Below, piece after piece: positions 45,701 through 56,071 of a stretch of DNA of 64,000 nucleotides. The stretch is from assembly GCA_000149265.1 (NCBI GenBank), contig CH002795.1, forward strand, positions 53,259 through 117,258, written 5' to 3'. The notes below the pieces were generated by a model. That model saw nothing but the letters and a program-made list of their open reading frames with translations, did no database searches and was not told the DNA's origin. The position numbers were made by a program, and so were the translations under genes. This stretch comes from Ciona savignyi. Taxonomy: Eukaryota > Chordata > Ascidiacea > Phlebobranchia > Cionidae. The stretch's first letter is position 1, and the number at the start of each line of letters is the position of its first letter.

Positions 45701-48700
45701 TAAATTATTCCATAATTCCATAATTATTCCATATAACTGTCTATGATGTGAATTTAAAACCTGGTTAAAAAGTCACATACTTGCCGGTTTTATGTGTAAG
45801 CAACATGAAGCAAAACGAAACTTGACAAAACTTGAACCGTAAGATTATCGTAATACATAGTGACAATTGATATATGTACACAAGTATCATACATGTTATT
45901 GTCCCACACATGGTGATAAACATAGAGAGTCCATGTTGAATGCAAATCAATACCCAACCTTCCACAGAGGGTCAGTTTCGTGTAGACGTCAACGTATCCC
46001 TGCACAAACCCGGTGAAGCGTTTGGAACAAGAGCCGAAGTAAAGAATATCGCAGGAATCAAACATCTTCAACAAGTTGTTGGTATTTTCATCAAATTACC
46101 TGTTTTACACATCTTAATATAAACTTTTATGTTGTGTACTCCATATTTGTATGTATCGCATATTATTATACAAATATATGTTTTTCTTGTTTTTTATTCA
46201 CCTATCTCTGGGGGAAGTCCCTTTAGTAGTTGCACAATAAATATAGTGTACACTGGGGAACTGGAGAATGTAGCAATTTGTTTGCACAGTCAGACATCTA
46301 ATCTATTTTCAGATTACGAGATAGAAAGGCAAGCTGATTTATTAACCAGAGGTTTGCCTGTCGACCAAGAAACAAGAGCATTTGATGTTGCAAATGGGTA
46401 TTCCCCTTTTTGCTATTTCCCAATCTGGTCTATTGCTCACATGGTCATAATCTTCGAATATGTTATGTTTAATCTTTACTTCTTTGGTTGTGTTCTAATA
46501 GCTGGTAGGCCCAAACTAATCATTTGGATAGGACTTAATGTTTATCCCTGAGAATGGAGAAACACAATGATTAACACACGGGTAACCCCCCTGATCATCT
46601 CGCCCACCAACTGAGACTATTGCAGTGTGTTTTGTAAGATTGAGACGTTTCTATAATTTTTAGAACCTATTGATTCAAATTGATTATCTTGAAACTAAAG
46701 TTCATCAAATAATGTAATAGCTTCAACAACCAATACACACACGCTTCTTAATTCTTGTGAATACCTGACCAAATTCCCCTTTTGGTTTTCAACCAGCCTA
46801 CTTCAAACACCCATATTGTGACAGTAAGCTTGTTACATTTTTATTTAAAAAATATGAGGTTCCACAGGTAGTCAATTTTCGTTGCTTGGAGTTTAGATCC
46901 ATATTTCTCATTGTTCCACACCATAGAACTACCTACTCGATGAGAGATAAAGAAGTGAAGACCGACTACCGATTCATGCCAGAACCTAATCTTCCTCCAC
47001 TGCAACTATATACAGATGATACCGTGCACACAGCCAGGTAATATTGTGTGTGTACCACTAATCGCTCTTCTTTAAGGCTTAAGTGTAATACTTTTGATTC
47101 AAATATTTTTCCAGTTTTTTATAAAGGTTAGAATTGGTAGGTTTGGTGGCTACATCTGGCTATACCCACAATAAATATTTGATTTGCTAGTCATTGTAGA
47201 AACAATAAATAACCTAAACCAGTAGCTTTTGCCTTTCCCACTGTATCTTTTCTTTTTGTATTGGTAGCTGATTTGTATCATTGGGACTGGGAAAATGACA
47301 GTCGTTAAAATAATATAGGAGGTTATTTTACTCTTATTTCGAATTCACTAGTTTAAGAGACCATTCGTTCCATGTAATAAATATTTGTAAAGAGTTGCAG
47401 AAAAACCCTCGTTATTCGATGAAAGATCAATAAAAATTGTTGTGGGATCGAAACTAGCTATTGGTCAGACAAACAAGTCACTTAGCGGACATTGCTTAAA
47501 CCTAGTAATATTGGATCGTACTAAAATTGAATAAATGCCAAGACATATATAACACAAACATTTCGGTAACAAGGCTGTGGGCTCAATAAAATCTGACGAT
47601 TACCTCTTTAAAAAAATCTGATGAATGACCGATAACTATGGGATAGAATATTCATGTTTATCCCTGTGAATGTGAAAACACAGGGGGCGTTAACGCATTG
47701 GTAATCATCAGATCATCTTGCGCACACCGACAGGTTGCAGAAGCTATTGTATTGTGTATGATTCACATGTTCCCTTCAATTTGGTAGAGGTAATTAATCC
47801 ACCTGGGATCAGGCAAAGTTTGATAAGTGCCTTACACAAATTCACAACCGAGTAAGCTAGTGACCAGTTTCAAACCGGCAACCTTTACGATTGAAAGGCG
47901 ACGCACTAATCCACCAACTAATCAGTCGGCAACTCTCCTGTGTTAAGCCATTCAAAAAATAAACATAAACATTCTCTTCTTCTTGGTACAGGTCAAGTGA
48001 TATTAACATTGATGACATTCGGCGAAAGTTGCCACTTCTTCCTTCAGAAATTCGAAAAGTTTTACTTGAGACACATCGACTTACGTTTCAACAGACAGTG
48101 TTTTTATTGGTAAGCCATTCCAACTCTTTTTCTTGAAGTATCTAATGTCTGTGTAAGGCTATGATGTAGGAATTTTTCTGATCTTTTTTATTTGAAATAT
48201 TTTGCATAGTCTTGGCTTACTAATATTTTGAAAATTTTGAATAGGTTTAGTGGCCAAGTCTGTTTTTAACTATAATTTATTTTTATAATCAGCATGTTAT
48301 TGTTTTCCCGTTTTTTGCTATTTTCACTGTTTTGAGCTGTAAGTTGGAGGGTTTTATTGTTGCATCCATGTAAACTGTTCTAAATTTGGTGACTTTAAAA
48401 AAATTCTAGATTGCTTTGGCATGTGTTCGTAGGTTCCCAGTGTATTGTTGTTGAATTAAAATGATCGCAGCTGCAGGGGCTTGGTTTCAAGTCCCACCAT
48501 ATCCACTTAACAACTATAATGTTGTGTCTAAGCATTTTTTCCAAGCCTTCATTTTTTCAGATTAATCTTGTTGGTCATGTGGCCATATACACTAAATTTT
48601 TAAAAAGTGTGCTTTAAAATTTACACTTAGTTAGGTTAAAGTTGCTACTATACCATAAATACTTGACAACTAGTTTATAACGTTTTTTCTCTGAATATAC

Positions 48701-50452
48701 GGTATTTAATTTGCCAAAATTTAAAAACTGCCAAAACGACAGTGGTTTTTCCACACCATGGTTTGTAAATGCAGTTTAACAACATTTATCAATGTTTAAC
48801 AGGAGAGACAAATGGATGGTTATTTCCTCGCGATTTCAAATCATGCTCCTTCCCTCCGTCCTGTGGAAATCTATCATTGGTTGAAAATTAAAGTTGTTTC
48901 TCTGTTGGCCGACACTGGTATTACTATGGCTCAGTGGTAAGTTAATCACTTTGTTTCATATGCATATTTTGATTTCGACCAATATATGGTAGACTGGTAT
49001 AAGTTGAATGGAATAGATTAAAGATTTGAAATTGCAGTGGTTTGGATAAAAAGATATGCACCAGAATACCACATGTCCACTTTTAGTAATGCAGTATGCT
49101 TGTAACATAACTTTGATGGTATCGCATGTCATGGTTTGATGAAAGTTATTATTATCCTGGGAAACCGTGTTGAAGGATTTATTGATCGTTACCTTTTTAT
49201 AACTTCTACCCACTGTCCAGTAACCATAGCTACTGCAGTGTGTTGTGTATGATTAATACATTGCTACTGTTAGTTTAACCCAATAACCCACTGAAGACGT
49301 TGTCCGCTAAGTGCTTTGACCAAGAAATCAACTGACAAGTTTCAAGACATTGACCATTTTCAATCCTGCACCTTTCAGGTTAAGGGGGCCGCTCTTATTC
49401 AGCCAATTATTAGGGTTTGAATTCTAAACTTTCCTATGTAACATTGAAGAACGAAATACCTTCTCAAAAGTGCCAGTTATTTAATTATAACTATGAATCT
49501 ATTTATTTTAGGCCCATTAGCGGAAAAGATTTTGCTGAACTGATGCTTTTAAAGGAAAGTAATGAAATAAACGACAGCATAGCTTTTGACGCTTTGTCTT
49601 TTTCTCTGTCGGAGAAAAAGAAGTCGCCTATTCAGGTAAGTCGGCATACTACATGCGCAATTGTTAATGATTTTAATTTAATTTAACACTGGTACTTTTA
49701 CCTGAATAAAATTGCTTTTTTTCTCAAGTAATACTGAATTTTTGGTGTACTAATAGTACATAGTACACCAAAAATTACTCCAATAGAAAGAAGTTTGGTA
49801 ATTACAAATATTAGGTATTTCGTATAGGTAAAAGAACATAAAATACAATTTTACGATAACTTTAAATTTTTAACCACATGGATGAAGAAATGTGATAGAG
49901 TTCTCACACAAGCAATCGTTAGATTACCCTTTTAACACGTAAAATGCGTTATCACACTGACAATCGTCAGATTAGTTTGCAGTATTTGTTTTACATAATT
50001 GTTGGTTTAAGTTAACTATTAATGCTGTTCAGCCAAATCCGGATTGCCTTGCATCAAAACACCTGCTAGTTTTGATTCCACAACCTTTCGACTGCATGCA
50101 AGTCGCCGACGTTTCTACTGATTGAGCTGTCCGGGACAATTTTGTTCCCTCTTGTTTGCATGTAAAATAAAACAATTTTTAAAACACTTTTTCTTAGATA
50201 ATCGATGAAAAGAACTGGAAAATGATTTCTGACGTCAAATTAGTCGTTTCGTTATGCAATGACGTCATTACTTCCATGGAAACGGAAAATCCAGCGGTAT
50301 TTAAAAAATACGACCCGGGAAATAGAAAATCGAGTAAAAAAATCGTTGCCAAAGTTGTCGGGAAAGTGTACGAATTGAGCGGAGGAAAAATGCACACTGC
50401 TGTTATTAAGCAAACTGTTCAAAGTTTATTAAATTCAAGGATACGAAAATGA
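42754..50452 (+). CDS. GATB: GATB, mitochondrial glutamyl-tRNA(Gln) amidotransferase subunit B
   Basis: Twelve exons, all phases agree: 42754-42845, 43263-43419, 43966-44079, 44650-44833, 45281-45403, 45968-46081, 46313-46397, 46927-47037, 47992-48109, 48803-48936, 49512-49635 and 50198-50452, about 536 residues. The first exon is short and basic ([14 protein letters not shown]), fitting a mitochondrial targeting peptide. GatB landmarks follow: [92 protein letters not shown], and the C-terminal GatB/Yqey tail ([20 protein letters not shown]). With GatA and GatC it converts Glu-tRNA(Gln) to Gln-tRNA(Gln) for mitochondrial translation. Introns are loaded with SINE fragments. An AATAAA overlaps the stop codon. 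Confidence 0.95.
43545..43690 (+). mobile_element. SINE fragment in GATB intron 2
   Basis: gattagtttggtagtttatt, aaggttgtaggtccgaaact, gtgcaacgcacttaac and ggaacctagtggattaatgg are a diverged head and body; the tail half is missing. Confidence 0.65.
44935..45040 (-). mobile_element. SINE fragment, tail side, in GATB intron 4
   Basis: aggatagaatatttatgttt, atcccatgaatgggaaatgc and gctattgcaatgtgttttat match the SINE tail half; diverged. Confidence 0.55.
46528..46680 (-). mobile_element. SINE fragment in GATB intron 7
   Basis: tggataggacttaatgttta, tccctgagaatggagaaaca and tattgcagtgtgttttgtaa match the tail half of the SINE in reverse orientation. Confidence 0.6.
47450..47933. mobile_element. 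Two SINE copies, head-on, in GATB intron 8
   Basis: 47450-47600 is a diverged plus-strand body (ggacattgcttaaacctag, ggtaacaaggctgtgggctc). 47640-47933 is a fuller minus-strand copy, from ggatagaatattcatgttta to the head acctttacgattgaaaggcg and actaatccaccaactaatca. The pair faces tail to tail. The minus copy ends about 55 bp before exon 9. Confidence 0.75.
48205..48335 (+). repeat. Dispersed AAACTAAACT-tailed repeat, fragment
   Basis: aataggtttagtggccaagt and tcccgttttttgctattttc match the front part of the copy at 29800-29985. Another fragment lies at 47115-47330. Both are in GATB introns. Confidence 0.45.
49205..49410 (-). mobile_element. SINE fragment in GATB intron 10
   Basis: cagtaaccatagctactgca, gtgttgtgtatgattaatac, taacccactgaagacgttgtc-like body and tcctgcacctttcaggttaa head; diverged. 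Confidence 0.6.
49738..49777. repeat. Perfect 16-bp stem hairpin in GATB intron 11
   Basis: aatttttggtgtacta and tagtacaccaaaaatt are exact inverted copies around an 8-base loop (atagtaca). A strong RNA hairpin is expected in either transcript direction. It may be a deletion remnant of an inverted-repeat element. Confidence 0.85.
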
Positions 50453-50457
50453 ATAAA
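50452..50457 (+). terminator. AATAAA overlapping the GATB stop codon
   Basis: The final A of the TGA stop is the first A of AATAAA. If it is used, the 3' UTR would be only 10-30 nt. A second downstream signal is not obvious before 51480. Confidence 0.45.
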
Positions 50458-51794
50458 AGTACGAATTGTTGAACTTTATATTGCCTAAAGGTTATTCTAG
50501 GTTGGTAAGTAAGGAAAAGTTAGCTTGTAAAAATACAAATGTATGGTACCATGGCCATAATAGAGCATGTATAAATGAAAAGTATCATTATAACATATCA
50601 GCCCCTATAATACATAATAATAGTCATAAAACTGCCATTTTTTACGAACATTACATCATACAAACAAGTGTAGCACAGAGTATGTTCGATATAACATTGT
50701 GTTTGTAAGTGCATAAACACTATTTTTTACCTATACTTAAAACGCATTTTTAGAAAAAGTTTTCCTGAACAAATAATGCGTCTGTGACTAATAATCGCGT
50801 TACCCGCGTTATCCGTCGTTGAGGTATTATCGGAATTATTAATATACCGTAATAAGCCCTAATTTAAAATAAGTAGGAAAACAGTTTCAACAATATTGCA
50901 CTTTAAGTATGCATGACAGTTATGCATAGAACAGCAAGTAATTAGGCAAAAACTTCCTGACATACAAAACTAATAAAAAATGAAATTAACTATGTAGAAA
51001 TTTTACCCGGGATATTGTGGTGTTCTGTGTATAATTGAGGAGTTTTATTTTGCTTGGATCCATCAATCCACTGGATTCAGGAAATATCCGTAGTGCCTTG
51101 CCCAAGGACACAAACAAAAGCTAAAGACTATAAGACCAGGCATTAATCCACACCAAGCTATTCGTTTGAAAAAAAAAAAAAACTGTAGAAAAAAGTCCAA
51201 CACAACATACTTCAATAACTTCTTTAAACTATGGATCGTGTTTTTTAGCTAGACATTTTAGAATAAAATGAGTCTCTATCGTCAGTTCCCCGATTCTTTT
51301 ATTTCTATATTCCCACTTATTGTCACAACGACTCGTGCATATATTGACATTTCTGGATTAAAATGTTTAACTACTGTAACAGGTCATTAAATTATTTTCA
51401 GTCGTATCGTAATTGTAGTAAGCATAAAACGAATTAAAGGTTTAATTTTATTATAGATTCTATACGTATTACGCGTCTGTATACCCCCGTTATATTATTA
51501 AATAAAAGAGCATAGTTAACGAAAACATAGTGTGGATATATTCGATTCCCATTAACACCATGGTTTAAAACTAATGTTAAAAAAAATCTTTTTAGGTGTT
51601 ATTGGTGCATCAACTTATCTTTTTCTTGAATTTTGAATTATACCTTTTCGTGTACATGTATTGGTACTTAAAGTTTAACAATAAAATAAATTGAACTTAT
51701 AACCTATGCTTTATAATTCGTGAATACAGGAAGCTCCTAGTGTGCTGCTTTATTTTGTTTCAAGTCGCACTGAAAGCTGGATTAAAATCACACC
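50458..51794. other. Spacer between GATB and NDUFC2
   Basis: 1.3 kb, AT-rich. Holds a SINE fragment (minus) at about 51020-51165 with atccatcaatccactggatt and gccttgcccaaggacacaaa. The ORF 50466-50708 has no family signal. The NDUFC2 promoter should lie at the right end. Confidence 0.5.
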
Positions 51795-54700
51795 ATGTCT
51801 AAGTTGTTGGGTGACAAGGCACTTCCCCATACTGGGATGGGTGTTGTAAAAACATGGATGGCAATTGACTTGAACGATTTTCGCAAGTGCTCGTACCCAG
51901 TCCCGATTTTAAACAACACGTCAATTATACTCAGCTTATCAGCGGTTACGGGACAACTTTATGCTTATGCAATGAAAAGGCACAATCCTGCAACAGGTAA
52001 CTTGACTTAACATCTTCTATAATTTAGTATTATGATTGTAGACAAATATCAGGATAGTAAAGTAACCATTGACAAATTCATCATCTTAATTATTTTGGTG
52101 CCGACTCATGACTGCTGAGGTGTGAGATTTATAGCAATGGCATGAGCTATAAGCATGTAAAATATATGNNNNNNNNNNNNNNNNNNNNNNNNNNNNNNNN
52201 NNNNNNNNNNNNNNNNNNNNNNNNNNNNNNNNNNNNNNNNNNNNNNNNNNNNNNNNNNNNNNNNNNNNCCCCCCATGTTTTTTTAACGATTTGTTCTGCA
52301 TGTTTGTTATAACTTGTACTGACATCTTAGAGGAAAAACAGCGCGATAACAGCTTCCGGTGCCACAATGCTACTAGCACATCCGCGGCGCCTTTGATCGG
52401 AACTCCGACTCGATGCGCTAAGACGTAATCCTTTGATCGGCGCTCGGGCTTGCCCAGCCGGCGAACCGCACGCGCTCGGAGAGATTAAAATGAAATTTAC
52501 TTAAGTTATCATCTCTTTAGCAGTGGTGAAGAGTATCTTCGTACCACAATGACACAAAAACGACTTAACCACGCTTGCATTGTTTGTACACATAAAGAAG
52601 TAGTGAACAAATTAGACAGACAAGCTCTAATAAACACATTTGTGTCTGCCAACGCGATACGAAAAAATACCTTTGCGTAAGGATTGTGTTTATTGTGTAG
52701 TTGGTTTTTCGATGTTTTCGTTCTTTTTCAATAAATTGAGTAGCTCGTTTGCTATGTCAGTGAACGTGTGAAACACAGGTTTAAAAGGATTGCGTCAGTT
52801 TACCGTAAGCAGTAGCGTAAAGTACGCACGCACGGCCTAACGATTAAACAAAAACATAAAAATTATTTATAAATAAATATATATATAATATATATTGCGC
52901 CAACGACGCGTGCAGAGTAGGCCAGCCTAACTTGGCATTTTGCCAGGATATGCAGCATCACCTGATTTTTACCTGTTTCGATCATCGAATCGTCTACAAT
53001 AATTGCCCATCTGCACTACAATGCATCGCAATGGGAGAACAAAGCGTTTTTTTGTGTTAACATGCAGGTTAATTCCTAGTGTTCTGGCGATCAGGATTTT
53101 TTACGATCATTAAAATCCTTGCAGATCAGATCTGAAACGCGTCCAAAAAACGATTATTTTCTGACGCGAAAATGCAAACTATGACAGAAATTTAGTTCTT
53201 TACAGCCATTAAACTTTACAGCCATTAAATGGTTATTCACACTTCTTAACTGCACAGATTAAGCTTAACCTAAAGCTTAACTTAAACAAAATTTTGAATT
53301 TTAATACGGTTTGTGGTAAAACGTATATAATATATATAGATGTATTTATTATTATAATCGATATATAGCGTTTTGCGTATATATTTGATCGCACCTTCGC
53401 TGTGATTATACAAGGGCGATTGCGTTTTAATTTATTTATTAAGCAATCTTCGGCTTAGCGTGTAAGTAAGGATTGCTTGGCCTTGGTCCAACTTGCACCT
53501 GGCCGAAATGAGTAGACCCGTGTATCTTTTTGATGACGTGCGAACGCTGGAAGCTCACGATAATGATAAAAGAGAGTACACTTATGTTTCTTTAGCTAAA
53601 ACAGTCTGTTACCAATTAAAAACATTGCGTTAAAACTTATTTTACGCATTTCACACAATTAAAATTTTCAGGTTTAAAAATGTGATTTAATTGTTGTTTG
53701 CATGATTTAGTTTTACAGAATGTTTAATTAAATCCCGCTACGGTACGTAATGCCCTGTTGAATCTATGTCTGCCCTAACTAAATTAATTTTTAAACTACT
53801 GTTTAGTTACGCCTATAATTGCGGAGATCATTTGATTTTCCAGACGCGCACATACACCTTGGAGTGTTATATTTGTTTCACCAATTATTCCACGCGAGTA
53901 ACGAAAGTGCAATGGTTTACGCCGGGACGATTACATTATTTTATAACTCGGTCCTTAGGCCGCAAACCGAACGATTATACCCTAACCGAAAGCTAAGGAA
54001 TTTTTATAGGATTGGGTAGGTCGGCCGATCCCCGATCAAAGGTCGGATGCCGACACCAGGTTCGGTGGTCTGACGTGAGCTAATGGGGGAATGACCTAAG
54101 AACGAAAGCGTCGTTTGACGAACGAAAGCGTTGTTAAATGTTGTTTTGTAATTACTAAGTTAGTTGAACTGCCGATGTGCGCATTAAAACTTACTGAGAG
54201 GTAGATAGTTTTAATATGCTACCGTCTACTTAGGAAAAGTGTTCCTGAAAATTTTTTTAGCGCTGACGCGCGAACGGGTTTCGAATTCCTGCACGGCCTA
54301 CATTACGGACAACTTTACGCCTATGACCGTAAGCAGTTAGTTTTATGACGTCACACTCATTAATATGACGTCAAATAAATTTTCGCCCCCCATCGTTTCT
54401 GGCAAAGTCGGCGCCTATGGTCTCATGGATCAGACTGTTAAGGGTGACATAAGTTGTTCAAATCCAGTAGGTCTATTAAAACTTAAAAAAACACTAAAAT
54501 GGCCCTAACAGTAGAAAAGCAGCTGTGTCATCACACCTCGTATTGTTAAGTATGTTGTCTAATTGCCTTACTCTTTGTTCCAAAGGCTGCATTTAATTTG
54601 TCATGGTTAAAGTTTTATTACTTGACCAAAGATAAGGTTAAAACATCAAGCTATTTTGCTTCCGTTGGATTTAAGTGTGAAACCTTTTAGCCGAAAGGTT

Positions 54701-55659
54701 GCAGGTTCTGAACTGGTCGATTGTGTTCCTGGGCAAGACATGTAACGGAAATTGCCTGAACCCAGTGGATGAATGGGTTTCTAGCAAATTAAAAAGAAAT
54801 GTGTGAATATACAAAACACTGCAATAGCTCCGGTTACCCGACGATGGAGGTGATCTGACGATTGCCTGTGTGTTAACCCACTTGGTTTTCCCATTCATTA
54901 ACTGATTAGCCTATATTTCTCTTTTAGTTTACATCATGTGTAGCCTACTACCTTAATTCCACATCAGGGTATTTAAATACCATCGCCTCAACTCTAAGTT
55001 TGTTGGATCTCTTGATTTAGTTTGTATCTAGTGCACCCATTTGACTTTCTTATCCATTGCAGCAATGTACAGGACTTTCTTTTATGCAACAGTTGGGGTA
55101 TTTACGGGATACTACTTCACCAGGGCATTTAACCAGTACTACTTTGGAAAGTTCAAATATTGTTTGGATTATGCAACCTTTCGAAAGAATGACTTTGAAG
55201 GAACGCTGGGTAAGTGTTTCGATACCAAAATTTGTGTTTTTCTAGCTAGAAGGTATCAACACGGTTATTGAGAATTAAATACAAACGTCAAATCTAATAA
55301 CAGGTTGCTTCCAACTAAACTATATATGCATCATGCATATGTTTATTACATAATCCAGAAAAATCTTTTAATAAAAATTCCTCACCAAGCTATCAAGATG
55401 AACATTATTCAGTGGAATTACTCAGTGGTTTAGTGCATAGACTTTCAATCAAAAGGTTGCAGGTTCTAAACTAACTATTTGTTATAATTGCCTAAAACCA
55501 GTGGATTATTAGGTTCTACTGAAACGAAACTGAATATAGCACACCGTGCAATTCCCTGGTTAACCTTCCTAGAATAACTATCCTAAATGTTATTTCTCTA
55601 CAGAACCAGTGAAGTTTGGCGATCCTGGATACCTACTACCATGGAGACCAGCTAAATAA
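51795..55659 (+). CDS. NDUFC2: NDUFC2-like subunit of mitochondrial complex I
   Basis: Three exons with agreeing phases: 51795-51996, 55063-55209 and 55604-55659, about 134 residues (human NDUFC2 about 119). The core aligns without gaps with vertebrate NDUFC2: a first helix IILSLSAVTGQLYAYAMKR, then NPATGAMYRTFFYATVGVFT with GYYF, matching the family's R-P-ATAG-hydrophobic-AGYYL pattern, then a tyrosine-rich stretch and FRKNDFEG where the family has HPEDFPE. Two membrane helices are predicted. It is an accessory subunit of the membrane arm of NADH dehydrogenase. The N-terminal 30 residues are longer than in vertebrates. Intron 1 spans 3 kb and contains a 100-N gap, so the joining of exon 1 to exons 2-3 depends on the scaffold being right. 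An AATAAA overlaps the stop and another lies at about 55684. Confidence 0.75.
51997..55062. other. NDUFC2 intron 1 with assembly gap
   Basis: Contains exactly 100 N at 52169-52268, a conventional placeholder, so true distance is unknown. Sequence right of the gap (52380-54430) is richer in CpG than its surroundings. The motif cctttgatcgg occurs twice in direct sense near 52390 and 52430 and once inverted near 54040, which may mark an unrecognised element. A SINE (plus) follows at 54673-54897. No gene recognised. Confidence 0.6.
54673..54897 (+). mobile_element. tRNA-derived SINE
   Basis: Head aaaggttgcaggttctgaac, body gggcaagacatgtaacggaa, cccagtggatgaatgggttt, ggttacccgacgatggagg and ccacttggttttcccattca. 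The tatcc tail is missing. Lies in NDUFC2 intron 1. Confidence 0.82.
55425..55565 (+). mobile_element. SINE fragment in NDUFC2 intron 2
   Basis: cagtggtttagtgcatagac, aaaaggttgcaggttctaaa and ccagtggattattaggttct match the SINE head and body; diverged and shortened. Confidence 0.65.
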
Positions 55660-56071
55660 ATTACTTAATTATTTTCTTCTTCTTAATAAATGTTCCTTGA
55701 CAAATCGGATGTTGTGTGTATTTCACAGTGTGAATATAAGAGTGCACAGTAACACAGTGATGGTAGTCATGATATAAAAGGAAGAGGAATACTACCAAGA
55801 GAGAAGTAAAAAACATCAAATTAACATGGGGAAGTATCTTTAGATCATTAGTTCCCTGATTTACTAGGATATTAATAATTAAGCAAGCTGGTTTTACACC
55901 TAAGGTGTAATGTATATGAAAATTCTTGTACAAAATCAGTAGTGGAGATGTGGTAGACCTAATATGTACAAATTATCAAAAACAATACAATTACAGTGTC
56001 TTATTCGAAACAGTGAAACAAATATAAAATAATACACTAATACTGATCAGGTTGTTTATTGACATGGTGGA
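55660..56071. other. Convergent spacer between NDUFC2 and CCDC169-like gene
   Basis: About 0.4 kb containing both 3' ends. A minus-strand AATAAA lies at 56055-56060, only 12 bases after the CCDC169-like stop. Confidence 0.55.

Noticed and set aside
38556-50452. DNAAF6 and GATB as a tunicate operon
   Set aside because: The spacer is about 0.8 kb; Ciona operons usually have much shorter or no spacers.
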